Source of the DNA: Leadbetterella sp031420365
Lineage (GTDB): Bacteria; Bacteroidota; Bacteroidia; Cytophagales; Spirosomataceae
Assembly (NCBI GenBank): GCA_031420365.1
Contig: JANOMP010000326.1
Span: 1 to 16,164 of the forward strand
Direction of reading: 5' to 3'
Length of the DNA: 16,164 nucleotides
Shown: positions 1 to 6,713 of the stretch, piece by piece
How the letters are laid out: each line of letters begins with the position of its first letter
Numbering within the stretch: position 1 is the first letter of the stretch
The notes under the pieces: generated by a model
Seen by the model: the letters and a program-made list of their open reading frames with translations, nothing else
What the model was told of the DNA's origin: nothing
Databases searched by the model: none
Made by a program: the position numbers and the translations under genes

Positions 1-233
1 GCTTTTATGGCTGTTTTGAAAATTAATTAGAATAAAACTTGTTATTCATTAGAGGTCAAGTCTTATCAAAATCTAAAGTGTAGTCAAGTTTGGATTTTAA
101 GAAACTAATTTTATTGAGCAATTTTTCAGAATAAAATAGGATAGAATATTACAATATAAAAAAGTTTTTAGGGAACTTTGAGACGAAAATCAATTTAGCC
201 TAAAGCATTTAATTCTAAGCAAAAAATAAAGAT
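1..233. other. Leader region of the PDH E2 gene; no intact gene
   Basis: This AT-rich stretch precedes the E2 gene. A plus-strand frame is open from the window edge and stops at 28-30 (last residues AFMAVLKIN), so the tail of an upstream gene may be present, but nine codons cannot establish it. There is no clear Bacteroidota promoter; the nearest -7-like box is GAACTTTG at 173-180, one mismatch from TAnnTTTG, with no matching -33 element. The bases just before the E2 start are A-rich and lack a Shine-Dalgarno sequence. Confidence 0.3.
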
Positions 234-1868
234 ATGGCAGAAGTTATTAGAATGCCCAAAATGAGTGATACCATGGAAGAAGGCGTAATAGCCGCATGGA
301 ATGTAAAAGTTGGGGATGTAGTGAAGTCAGGGGATATACTGGCCGAAGTTGAAACCGACAAAGCTACCATGGATATGGAGTCTTATTATGATGGCACGGT
401 TTTGTTTATTGGTGTTCAAAAAGGTGATGCAGTGCCCATTGATGCTATTATGGCAGTTATTGGTACTCCTGGTGAAGACTTTCAGTCTCTATTAGGTGCT
501 GAACCATTAAAAGAAACTACAATTAAAGCAGAGTCTATTTCTGCCAAACTTCCAATTGAAATACCTGTCGAAGTAAAAATAGATACTTCAAATATTAAAG
601 CTGCATTGGTTACAATGCCTTTGTTGAGCGACACTATGACTGAAGGTGTAATAAATAAATGGCTCAAAAAAGTAGGCGATGTCATTAAGTCAGGAGACAT
701 TATAGCTGAGATTGAAACAGATAAAGCAACGATGGAAATAGAAGCCTATGATGATGGTACCCTGCTTTTTATTGGTGTTCAAGATGGCCAAGCTGCTCCA
801 ATAAATTCGGTGATTGCAGTTATTGGAGAGCCAGGTGCTGATTATGAAGCTTTGATTAAAGCTAATTCTGGAGGTGCTTTAAAGAAAGAAGAGTCTTCAT
901 CTACTGAAAAAGTAATTGTTGCTTCTGAAGCAGTTGAAAATGTTAAAACTGAAAGTAATATAATAGGGGTAGACTCATTTGCTAAAAATAATGGACGAAT
1001 TTTGGCTTCTCCGCTTGCTAAAAGCTTAGCAAAAGAGAAAGGAGTTGATTTAGGAGCTGTTACAGGCACCGGCGAAGGTGGCAGGATTGTTAAATCTGAT
1101 GTAGATAGTTTTGTGCCAAGTTTAAAGCCAATTCTTGCCACTGAATCAGAAAATTTAGGAAAGCCAATAATATATGGTCAAGAGAGTTTTGAAGAAATTT
1201 CATTATCTCAAATGAGAAAGGCTATAGCAAGAAGCTTAGCGGAGTCCCAAACTACAGCTGTTGATTTTCAGCTTACTATGGAAATCAATATGGATAAATC
1301 AATTGCTGCTCGTACTGTAATGAATGAAGCTTCGCCTGTTAAAATTTCTTTTAATGATATGGTATTAAAGGCATGTGGAGTGGCTTTAAAAAAACATCCT
1401 AATGTAAACTCTTCTTGGAAGGGCGACACTATTAGGAAAAATCATCATGTACACATAGGTATGGCAGTAGCCATTCCAGATGGATTATTAGTTCCAGTAA
1501 TTCGTTTTGCCGACACTCTCTCCTTATCAGTTTTAGCGGCTTCAACTAAAGAATTGGGAGGAAAAGCAAAAAATGGGCAACTTCAACCAAAAGATTGGGA
1601 AGGAAATACATTTACTGTCAGTAACCTCGGAATGTTTGGTATAGATTCCTTTACATCAATTATTAATAATCCAAAAAATGAGTCATGTATATTGTCTGTT
1701 GGAGGAATAAAAGAAGTAGTCGCTGTGAAAAATGGCCAGTTTTATGCTACAAATTGTATGAAAGTTACCCTAACTTGTGATCATAGGGTTGTTGATGGAG
1801 CTTCTGGAGCAGCATTTTTAGTTACTCTAAAAGAATTATTAGAAGAGCCTTACAAATTATTAGTTTAA
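234..1868 (+). CDS. pdhC: Pyruvate dehydrogenase E2 (dihydrolipoyl acetyltransferase), two lipoyl domains
   Basis: The E2 core of the pyruvate dehydrogenase complex passes the acetyl group from E1 through lipoyl-lysine to CoA in the cytoplasm. The 544-residue protein shows two N-terminal lipoyl domains (about 1-80 and 124-203), each with an ETDKATM motif whose lysine (K43, K164) is the expected lipoylation site. An acidic/Ala-rich linker leads to a peripheral subunit-binding domain (about 255-290, starting GRILASPLAK), then the acyltransferase domain (about 320-544) with DHRVVDG at 516-522, giving catalytic H517 and D521. The stretch SNLGMFGIDSFTSIINNP is typical of PDH E2 rather than 2-oxoglutarate or branched-chain E2, an assignment from family knowledge. 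The ATG follows an A-rich leader. A hairpin terminator follows at once, so transcription probably ends with this gene. No E1 or E3 gene is in the window. Confidence 0.95.
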   Translation: MAEVIRMPKMSDTMEEGVIAAWNVKVGDVVKSGDILAEVETDKATMDMESYYDGTVLFIGVQKGDAVPIDAIMAVIGTPGEDFQSLLGAEPLKETTIKAESISAKLPIEIPVEVKIDTSNIKAALVTMPLLSDTMTEGVINKWLKKVGDVIKSGDIIAEIETDKATMEIEAYDDGTLLFIGVQDGQAAPINSVIAVIGEPGADYEALIKANSGGALKKEESSSTEKVIVASEAVENVKTESNIIGVDSFAKNNGRILASPLAKSLAKEKGVDLGAVTGTGEGGRIVKSDVDSFVPSLKPILATESENLGKPIIYGQESFEEISLSQMRKAIARSLAESQTTAVDFQLTMEINMDKSIAARTVMNEASPVKISFNDMVLKACGVALKKHPNVNSSWKGDTIRKNHHVHIGMAVAIPDGLLVPVIRFADTLSLSVLAASTKELGGKAKNGQLQPKDWEGNTFTVSNLGMFGIDSFTSIINNPKNESCILSVGGIKEVVAVKNGQFYATNCMKVTLTCDHRVVDGASGAAFLVTLKELLEEPYKLLV

Positions 1869-1883
1869 AAAATATATGAAAAG

Positions 1884-1924
1884 AATTCCTCTCAAATCGT
1901 ATATTTGAGGGGAATTATTTTTTT
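1884..1924 (+). terminator. Rho-independent terminator after the E2 gene
   Basis: Two 14-base arms (1884-1897 and 1903-1916) pair along their whole length with one G-U wobble around a 5-base loop, followed by a T run at 1918-1924. It begins 15 bases after the E2 stop codon and separates E2 from hslV. Confidence 0.8.
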
Positions 1925-1944
1925 AAACGTTCTATTTATTAAAT

Positions 1945-2481
1945 ATGGCAAAAATAAAGTCTACCACCGTATTAGGAGTATTACATAATGGTAAGTTATC
2001 TTTGGGTGCTGATGGTCAGGCTACAATGGGAAACACTGTTGCAAAGTCGAATGTAAAGAAAGTTAGACGTCTTGCAGGTGGAAAAGTTGTTGCAGGATTT
2101 GCTGGTTCTACTGCTGATGCATTTACCCTCATTGAAAAATTTGAAGAAAAATTAAATGCCTATGGTGGCAATTTAAAGAGGTCGGCAATTGAACTTGCCA
2201 AAGAATGGCGAACTGATCGTTATTTGCGCAGATTAGAAGCAATGATGATTGTTGCTAATGAAGAAGAAATGTTAATCATTTCAGGTACTGGAGACGTGTT
2301 AGAGCCTGATAATCAGATTGCAGCTATAGGTTCTGGAAGTATGTATGCACAATCTGCAGCATTAGCTCTAAAAAAACATGCACCACACCTAACAGCAGAA
2401 GAAATGGTTAGAGAAGGATTAAATATAGCAGCCGATATTTGTATTTATACCAACCACAATTTGACAATAGAGACCTTGTAA
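1945..2481 (+). CDS. hslV: ATP-dependent protease subunit HslV (ClpQ)
   Basis: HslV is the proteasome-like peptidase that forms a double hexamer capped by the unfoldase HslU in the cytoplasm. The protein has 178 residues, the family's usual length. It begins with a six-residue propeptide (MAKIKS), which would be cut to expose the nucleophile T7 in TTVLGV. Other family landmarks are D23 in GADGQATMGN, K39 in NVKKVRRL, the GFAGSTADAF segment, AKEWRTDR, GSGS at 129-132 and the ending DICIYTNHNLTIE. All catalytic positions known for the family are kept. It starts 20 bases after the E2 terminator hairpin, so any promoter must lie in or just upstream of that region; I could not see a clear one. No hslU gene lies nearby; the partner must be encoded elsewhere. 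Confidence 0.96.
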   Translation: MAKIKSTTVLGVLHNGKLSLGADGQATMGNTVAKSNVKKVRRLAGGKVVAGFAGSTADAFTLIEKFEEKLNAYGGNLKRSAIELAKEWRTDRYLRRLEAMMIVANEEEMLIISGTGDVLEPDNQIAAIGSGSMYAQSAALALKKHAPHLTAEEMVREGLNIAADICIYTNHNLTIETL

Positions 2482-2542
2482 TCGTTTAATATTTAAATAA
2501 TTTATGTGTTATTTTAAAATTTAGAAATAAGCTTTTTAGAAA

Positions 2543-3439
2543 ATGCCACTTATTAACCAAAATATTAAAGTTCTGAGAAAGCGGATGGGATTTACGCAAG
2601 AAAAATTTGCGGAGGTTTTAGGCGTCAAAAGATCCTTAATAGGTGCTTACGAAGAGAATAGGGCAATTCCTCCAACAGAAAACCTAAATAAATTATCTGA
2701 ACTTTTTGGAGTGAGTTTAGACCAATTGTTAAATTATTCATTTGAAAGAGATTCTATTGGAAAACTAAATGAATTATTTCCAAATGACCTAAAACACGCA
2801 CGAACTGATAACAGAATTGAAAAAGATTTGAAAGGACTTGTTGAGAATTCTAGTTTTCTTGATGATAAGGCTAATTCTGCTACTAAATATAATAAAATAG
2901 ATTTGTTTTCATCTTTAATAGAGAATCAACAGGCCAGTAATTCAATTGAAAACTCAAAAATTCGGTACATTAATCGCCAACTATTTGATTTATATTTAAA
3001 GGATAATTTGAGACAAGATTTTTTCATCGATTTGCCTTGCCTTTCTTTGCCATTTTTACCAAAAGGTTATTTAAGGGCATTTGATGCTCCATCAGATTTT
3101 CCAATTCAGGATTCGATTTTAATTGTGGAAAGAGTGGATAATTTCGAGCTACTTAAGGAAGGTGAAAATCATTTAATTATTAGTAAAAATTTCGGATTTT
3201 TATATCGAAGAGTTTATAATCAGTTGAATTTTAAAGGAGTTTTTCTTTTAAGCTCAGATAAATCGGGTATTGCAAGTTCTGAAATTTCGCAAGAAGATGT
3301 TATTGAAATTTGGGTTTGTAAGTCATTTATTGGTAAAAATATGCCTTTATCCACAGTGCCTTTCGAAAGCCTTTTGCAAAAAGTATCTGCTCTTAATTCT
3401 GAAATCCAAAATATTATAAAGCGTCAATCCATGATGTGA
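2543..3439 (+). CDS. XRE-family regulator with degenerate S24/LexA-like C-terminal domain
   Basis: This is a 298-residue DNA-binding regulator of unknown target. Residues about 7-63 form a helix-turn-helix of the XRE/HTH_3 type (RKRMGFTQEKFAEVLGVKRS, then IGAYEENRAIPP). A low-complexity polar linker (about 70-155) leads to a C-terminal region (about 165-262) resembling the LexA/S24 peptidase fold: the APSDFPIQDSILIV stretch sits where LexA-type proteins have the SM..P..GD block. S184 may occupy the serine position. The place of the catalytic lysine reads FLYRRVY, so self-cleavage looks unlikely (inference from eye alignment). A final helix (about 272-295) could add dimer contacts. The gene lies 61 bases after hslV with no visible terminator between, so it may be co-transcribed. 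Its 3' end overlaps the convergent minus-strand gene by 26 bases. Confidence 0.8.
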   Translation: MPLINQNIKVLRKRMGFTQEKFAEVLGVKRSLIGAYEENRAIPPTENLNKLSELFGVSLDQLLNYSFERDSIGKLNELFPNDLKHARTDNRIEKDLKGLVENSSFLDDKANSATKYNKIDLFSSLIENQQASNSIENSKIRYINRQLFDLYLKDNLRQDFFIDLPCLSLPFLPKGYLRAFDAPSDFPIQDSILIVERVDNFELLKEGENHLIISKNFGFLYRRVYNQLNFKGVFLLSSDKSGIASSEISQEDVIEIWVCKSFIGKNMPLSTVPFESLLQKVSALNSEIQNIIKRQSMM

Positions 3440-4124
3440 TTTTGGAAGGTTGAATCAAAAGAGATTTTCCAACTTCATACCAAAGTTCGTCACCAAGATT
3501 AATAAATAATCCTGTTTTTTTTGGAATACCATCGGTAGCTTTTTCAAAATTAAATTCGCCAGAATATAGATTCATCAAAAATGGATTTAATTTATTCCAT
3601 TCTATTTGTTTTGATAGGATGCCATTTGTGATTACCTCTAAAGTTCTGTTTTCAAAGCATCCTATTATCTGAAAACTAGTTTCTAAGTCGTAATCTTTTC
3701 TGCATATACCTATTTGGAGGGGTTTTTCAATAATATTTTGTTCTAAACAGGCTTGTTGGAATTGGTCAATAAAGATTTTCCACGGTTTAGTGTTATTTGG
3801 AAAAAAAATAGCTTCTTCGGTCGTAATTTCCCAAAATTCTTGATCTTCTTTAAGCTCAATTGGATACGTTTTTTTTGTTTCAGAAATTAAACTTTCTAAA
3901 GCACTTATCCAGGGCTCTTTAAGAATTCCTTTTAAAACTAGGTCATCTTTGGTGGAGAAACCTTCTTCTAAAATTTCCTCTTCAGTGAGTTGGTCTCTAT
4001 CAATGTAGGTTAATTCAAATTGATATTTTAGTTCATTGTTTAAATCTAAAATTATTTCAATAGCGTTTGCGAAAGGAGCAGGTATGAGTTCCGAAGTTTG
4101 ATATCTAATGGTTAAGGATTTCAT
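3414..4124 (-). CDS. Conserved-looking protein of unknown function, downstream of menE
   Basis: I do not recognise this family. The chosen start is the ATG at 4124-4122, giving a 236-residue soluble protein beginning MKSLTIRYQT. A longer reading from 4205 would overlap menE by about 100 bases and adds a basic tail that looks like out-of-frame menE sequence. The protein has no signal peptide or membrane segment. It is acidic in the first part (RDQLTEEEILEEGF, about 43-56) and ends with DELWYEVGKSLLIQPSKITSW. Its ATG lies 20 bases inside the end of menE, which suggests translational coupling and a related role. It does not carry the enolase-superfamily KxK and acidic metal ligands of MenC, so I do not call it o-succinylbenzoate synthase. 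Confidence 0.75.
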   Translation of the reverse strand: MKSLTIRYQTSELIPAPFANAIEIILDLNNELKYQFELTYIDRDQLTEEEILEEGFSTKDDLVLKGILKEPWISALESLISETKKTYPIELKEDQEFWEITTEEAIFFPNNTKPWKIFIDQFQQACLEQNIIEKPLQIGICRKDYDLETSFQIIGCFENRTLEVITNGILSKQIEWNKLNPFLMNLYSGEFNFEKATDGIPKKTGLFINLGDELWYEVGKSLLIQPSKITSWIDAL

Positions 4125-5154
4125 TAACAGTTTTAATTTTTGAAATTTTTCCTGAAAGAGTTTCCACAAAATTTTCAATGTGAAATATCTCTTTTGGAAC
4201 TTCAAATTTAGTTAAAAATCCTTGTAATTGCTCTTTAGTTACTGTGTTTCGGTTACCTTCAATTATTAAAATCAGCTTTTGTCCTAATAGTTCGTCACGT
4301 ATTCCAAAACAAAAAAACCTGGAATCTAAATTTAATTTTTCTTCGATTTTTCTTTCAATTTCTTCTAATTGTATTTTTACTCCACCACTATTAATAATGT
4401 TATCGATTCTGCCTCTAACTATAAAACTTGAATTATCTATTAATTCTACTACATCATTGGTTTGAATCCATTCATTGGAAGTAGATGCAGCATTAATTCT
4501 TAAACAGTTTTTAGTATTTACTTCAATTGTTACTCCTTCAAGAATTTTAAACGATTCCCCTTCTTTTCTTAGATCACGAATTGCTATATGACTCAATGTT
4601 TCGGTCATTCCAAATGTAGCATAAATTGGAACAAATAATTCGCTACACATTTTAGAAAGCATCGAATTTATTGATGCTCCACCAATTATTATTGCTTTTG
4701 CAGAATTTAATAAAATAGCAGATTTAGGATTTTTTAAAATAGTTTCAATTTGTAATGGAACAAAAGAGTGGAAAACTTTGACTTTTGAAAGTAAATATTC
4801 TTGATTCCCAAGGTTTAATAAAGGGTTAGAGGTTGGCTCAACGACTAACAAATTTGCACCAATGTGTAATGCTCTAAATACCATCATAATGCCTGCTATG
4901 TAGTTTACATTTAAACAACAGAAAAACAAATCGTTGTCATGTAGGTTAAAAGCCTTTCTTGTCATTTCGATAGAAGCAACTATTCTAGCTCTACTTCCCA
5001 CTATAATCTTAGGGTTTCCAGTAGAGCCAGAAGTTTGTAATTCTAAAGTCTCAGAATTTGAATTCCAATAAGAAATTAAATCAAATACTCTTTTGAAATA
5101 TGTGTTTTCAGGCTCAGTATTAATTAAATCTCCATTTTTTGAAATAAAAATCAT
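4105..5154 (-). CDS. menE: o-Succinylbenzoate-CoA ligase (MenE), menaquinone synthesis
   Basis: MenE is a cytoplasmic acyl-CoA synthetase that activates o-succinylbenzoate with ATP and CoA in menaquinone synthesis. The protein belongs to the AMP-binding (ANL) superfamily and is compact at 349 residues, about 100 shorter than well-studied MenE, a size I associate with this phylum. Motifs in order are TSGSTGNPK (41-49, phosphate-binding loop), FGMTE (181-185), TNDVVEL (about 233-239), GRIDNIINSGG (248-258, hinge) and SGKISK near 334-339, which carries the expected catalytic lysine. I chose the ATG at 5154, one base after the stop of the Rieske gene, over a TTG nine bases upstream. The assignment to MenE rather than another small ANL ligase rests on size and overall similarity; no other men gene is in view. 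Confidence 0.85.
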   Translation of the reverse strand: MIFISKNGDLINTEPENTYFKRVFDLISYWNSNSETLELQTSGSTGNPKIIVGSRARIVASIEMTRKAFNLHDNDLFFCCLNVNYIAGIMMVFRALHIGANLLVVEPTSNPLLNLGNQEYLLSKVKVFHSFVPLQIETILKNPKSAILLNSAKAIIIGGASINSMLSKMCSELFVPIYATFGMTETLSHIAIRDLRKEGESFKILEGVTIEVNTKNCLRINAASTSNEWIQTNDVVELIDNSSFIVRGRIDNIINSGGVKIQLEEIERKIEEKLNLDSRFFCFGIRDELLGQKLILIIEGNRNTVTKEQLQGFLTKFEVPKEIFHIENFVETLSGKISKIKTVNEILNH

Positions 5155-5155
5155 T

Positions 5156-5626
5156 TTACTCAAATACCCTCAGAGTATTTGTATTAGCTGAAAAAGTAAT
5201 ATTGAATTTTTTTAATGGGGTGGTGGCTGGGCTTTTGGAAACTGCTCCGCTTGCTGTAAAAATAGATCCATGGGTTGGGCATAAAAAATCTCCTTGAGTT
5301 GCCCTAAATTCTACATTTGTACCCTGATGAGTACAAGCAGATGAAACTGCAATCCAAGTATCAGAAGTAGTTCTAGCTATTATAATTTTCTTATCATTTA
5401 TAACTAAAAATCCTCCCTTTGTCTGTAATGCTTTATTCGCCGCTGCCATAATGTTGACAGTAAAATCTATGCCTGTACCACCAATAATTGGGTTTGGATC
5501 GGGAATTTCACTTTCTGAGCATCCTTGGAGGCAATTCATTAGCATAATAGCTCCGAAGCCCATTCCTACTTGCCTCATGAAATCTTTTCTATCAATAGTT
5601 TGATTTTTTTCTTGCAGTATTTCCAT
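5156..5626 (-). CDS. Rieske 2Fe-2S lipoprotein
   Basis: This 156-residue protein is probably exported and membrane-anchored. The N-terminus has a charged region (DRKDFMRQ, 12-19; a Tat-like pattern with RK in place of RR), a short hydrophobic stretch (about 20-33) and a lipobox LQGC with the acylated cysteine at C36. The mature part holds a Rieske cluster-binding motif: C98-T-H100 and C116-P-T-H119-G, so all four ligands are present. It is too small for a dioxygenase and looks like an electron-transfer Rieske domain, similar in build to arsenite-oxidase small subunits or cytochrome-complex Rieske proteins; the partner is unknown. It is the first gene of a tight operon with menE (one-base gap). 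A quinone-linked role is an inference from that context only. Confidence 0.87.
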   Translation of the reverse strand: MEILQEKNQTIDRKDFMRQVGMGFGAIMLMNCLQGCSESEIPDPNPIIGGTGIDFTVNIMAAANKALQTKGGFLVINDKKIIIARTTSDTWIAVSSACTHQGTNVEFRATQGDFLCPTHGSIFTASGAVSKSPATTPLKKFNITFSANTNTLRVFE

Positions 5627-5763
5627 TTAGTTTAAAACGTTAGGTGTTTTTAATTTTTAAAACAAGATACGATAATAAAATGTTTTCTGTTGCAATAATA
5701 ACCTTCACTTTTTATATATTAATTATAAATCTTTTATTTATTTTAAATTCTTAAAAGAATACA

Positions 5764-5771
5764 TAATTTTG
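5764..5771 (+). promoter_or_regulatory. Candidate Bacteroidota -7 box upstream of the DUF2452 gene
   Basis: TAATTTTG matches the TAnnTTTG -7 consensus of Bacteroidota sigma factor, 54 bases before the DUF2452 start in the divergent intergenic region. The -33 element is weak: TTTA at 5737-5740 in place of TTTG, with a long 23-base spacer. It would start the plus-strand run of genes. Confidence 0.35.
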
Positions 5772-5825
5772 CTATTTCATAACCAAATCCTTTTTTTCTA
5801 GTTTTAGAATAATAAATAATTATTA

Positions 5826-6287
5826 ATGAGCGATTCAGTTGCAAATAAAAATGTTTCTCAAAACCCTGGATTGATAGGATATGCACACACCGCGGGAAGT
5901 GCGGTAATTAGGCCTGAGGATATGGGGAAAGTAAAAGGGAAGGCACAAATGGCTATGCGACAACAAACCCAAGATCAACTGCATAAATTGTATAAGCAAA
6001 TTGAGCTTTTGGGGTATCAAGCTAAAGAAATAAATAATAGAATAGAAATTTCAGAACGAATTTATGATGCTCAAATGAGTTTTGAGCCTATAATAAATCA
6101 CACTTATTATTTGTATGAAAAAATAGATGGTTCAGATATGTTGTCTATGGTTGCTCCCAAAGAATGGGGAAGTAAATTTCCATTTTCACAATTTTTAGCC
6201 AAAGTTTTTTTACTAGCGGACCATACCTGGAGAGTAGAATTTTTTAGTAAAATGGAACGCCAAGAATCTTTGGATATCGAAATTTAA
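5826..6287 (+). CDS. DUF2452 family protein
   Basis: The 153-residue protein resembles DUF2452, a family found in Bacteroidota and related to human C1orf50; its function is unknown. Visible hallmarks are an N-terminal conserved block NPGLIGYAHTAGSAVIRPED (about 13-32), a helical middle with GKAQMAMRQQTQDQLHKLY and QAKEINNRIEISERIY, and an aromatic segment ending in NHTYYLYEK. The C-terminal part (PKEWGSKFPFSQFLAKVFLLADHTWRVEF) fits the family as I recall it. There is no signal peptide or membrane segment, so it is probably cytoplasmic. It opens the long plus-strand run, is preceded by a candidate promoter, and lies 15 bases before the EVE-domain gene. Confidence 0.85.
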   Translation: MSDSVANKNVSQNPGLIGYAHTAGSAVIRPEDMGKVKGKAQMAMRQQTQDQLHKLYKQIELLGYQAKEINNRIEISERIYDAQMSFEPIINHTYYLYEKIDGSDMLSMVAPKEWGSKFPFSQFLAKVFLLADHTWRVEFFSKMERQESLDIEI

Positions 6288-6302
6288 ATTTAAATAATAG
6301 AA

Positions 6303-6713
6303 ATGAATTATTGGTTAGTAAAATCAGAACCTTTTAAATATTCTTGGGACTATTTCGTTAGTAAAGGCAGCGATCATTGGGATGGAGTTAGAAACTATCA
6401 AGCTAGAAATAATTTGATAGCAATGAAATTAAACGATTTAGTTCTGTTTTATCATTCAAATGAGGGTATGGAAGTGGTTGGAGTAGCAAAAGTCATTAAA
6501 GAAAGTTATCCAGATCCTACTATTGATGATCCAAGATGGGTAGTAGTAGACTTAGCTCCAATTGAAAAATTAGCCCAAGCTGTGACATTAAAAACAATTA
6601 AGTCTGATCCATTGCTGCAAAATATGGCATTAGTTAAACACTCTAGGCTTTCAGTAATGCCTGTGAATGCTATAGAGTTTGACAGAATAATATTTTTATC
6701 ACATGAAGTTTAA
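6303..6713 (+). CDS. EVE-domain protein (PUA-like modified-nucleotide reader fold)
   Basis: EVE domains are small PUA/YTH-like folds related to thymocyte nuclear protein 1; in bacteria they are thought to bind modified bases in DNA or RNA. This 136-residue protein is a stand-alone domain of the usual length. Motifs are YWLVKSEP at 3-10, WDGVRNYQARNN at 26-37, DLVLFYHSNEG at 45-55, VVGVAKV at 58-64 and SYPDPT at 68-73. The final residues (AIEFDRIIFLSHEV) complete the barrel. The neighbours do not include a nuclease or methylase, so a housekeeping role, perhaps on RNA, seems likelier than a restriction role (inference). The stop codon lies inside the next gene, with an 11-base overlap, so the two are translated from one message. 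Confidence 0.92.
   Translation: MNYWLVKSEPFKYSWDYFVSKGSDHWDGVRNYQARNNLIAMKLNDLVLFYHSNEGMEVVGVAKVIKESYPDPTIDDPRWVVVDLAPIEKLAQAVTLKTIKSDPLLQNMALVKHSRLSVMPVNAIEFDRIIFLSHEV

Noticed and set aside
1..30. C-terminal end of an upstream gene (frame ending at 30)
   Set aside because: Nine codons are too few to separate a real tail from chance; mentioned only in the leader-region entry.
234..830. Recent duplication creating the two lipoyl domains of E2
   Set aside because: The two copies are clearly diverged at DNA level, and multiple lipoyl domains are a normal feature of PDH E2.
482..1141. Minus-strand open frames antisense to the E2 gene
   Set aside because: They mirror the codon pattern of the real E2 coding frame, have no protein-like motifs and lie entirely within it.
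3414..4124. o-Succinylbenzoate synthase (MenC), suggested by position next to menE
   Set aside because: The enolase-superfamily KxK and the ordered acidic metal ligands are not visible and the protein is shorter than MenC.
4244..4465. Plus-strand open frame inside menE
   Set aside because: It is antisense to conserved menE motifs, Ser/Ile-rich and without a plausible start context.
6303..6713. EVE-domain protein as part of a restriction or defence island
   Set aside because: No nuclease, methylase, helicase or mobile-element gene is nearby; neighbours are housekeeping genes and exported proteins.
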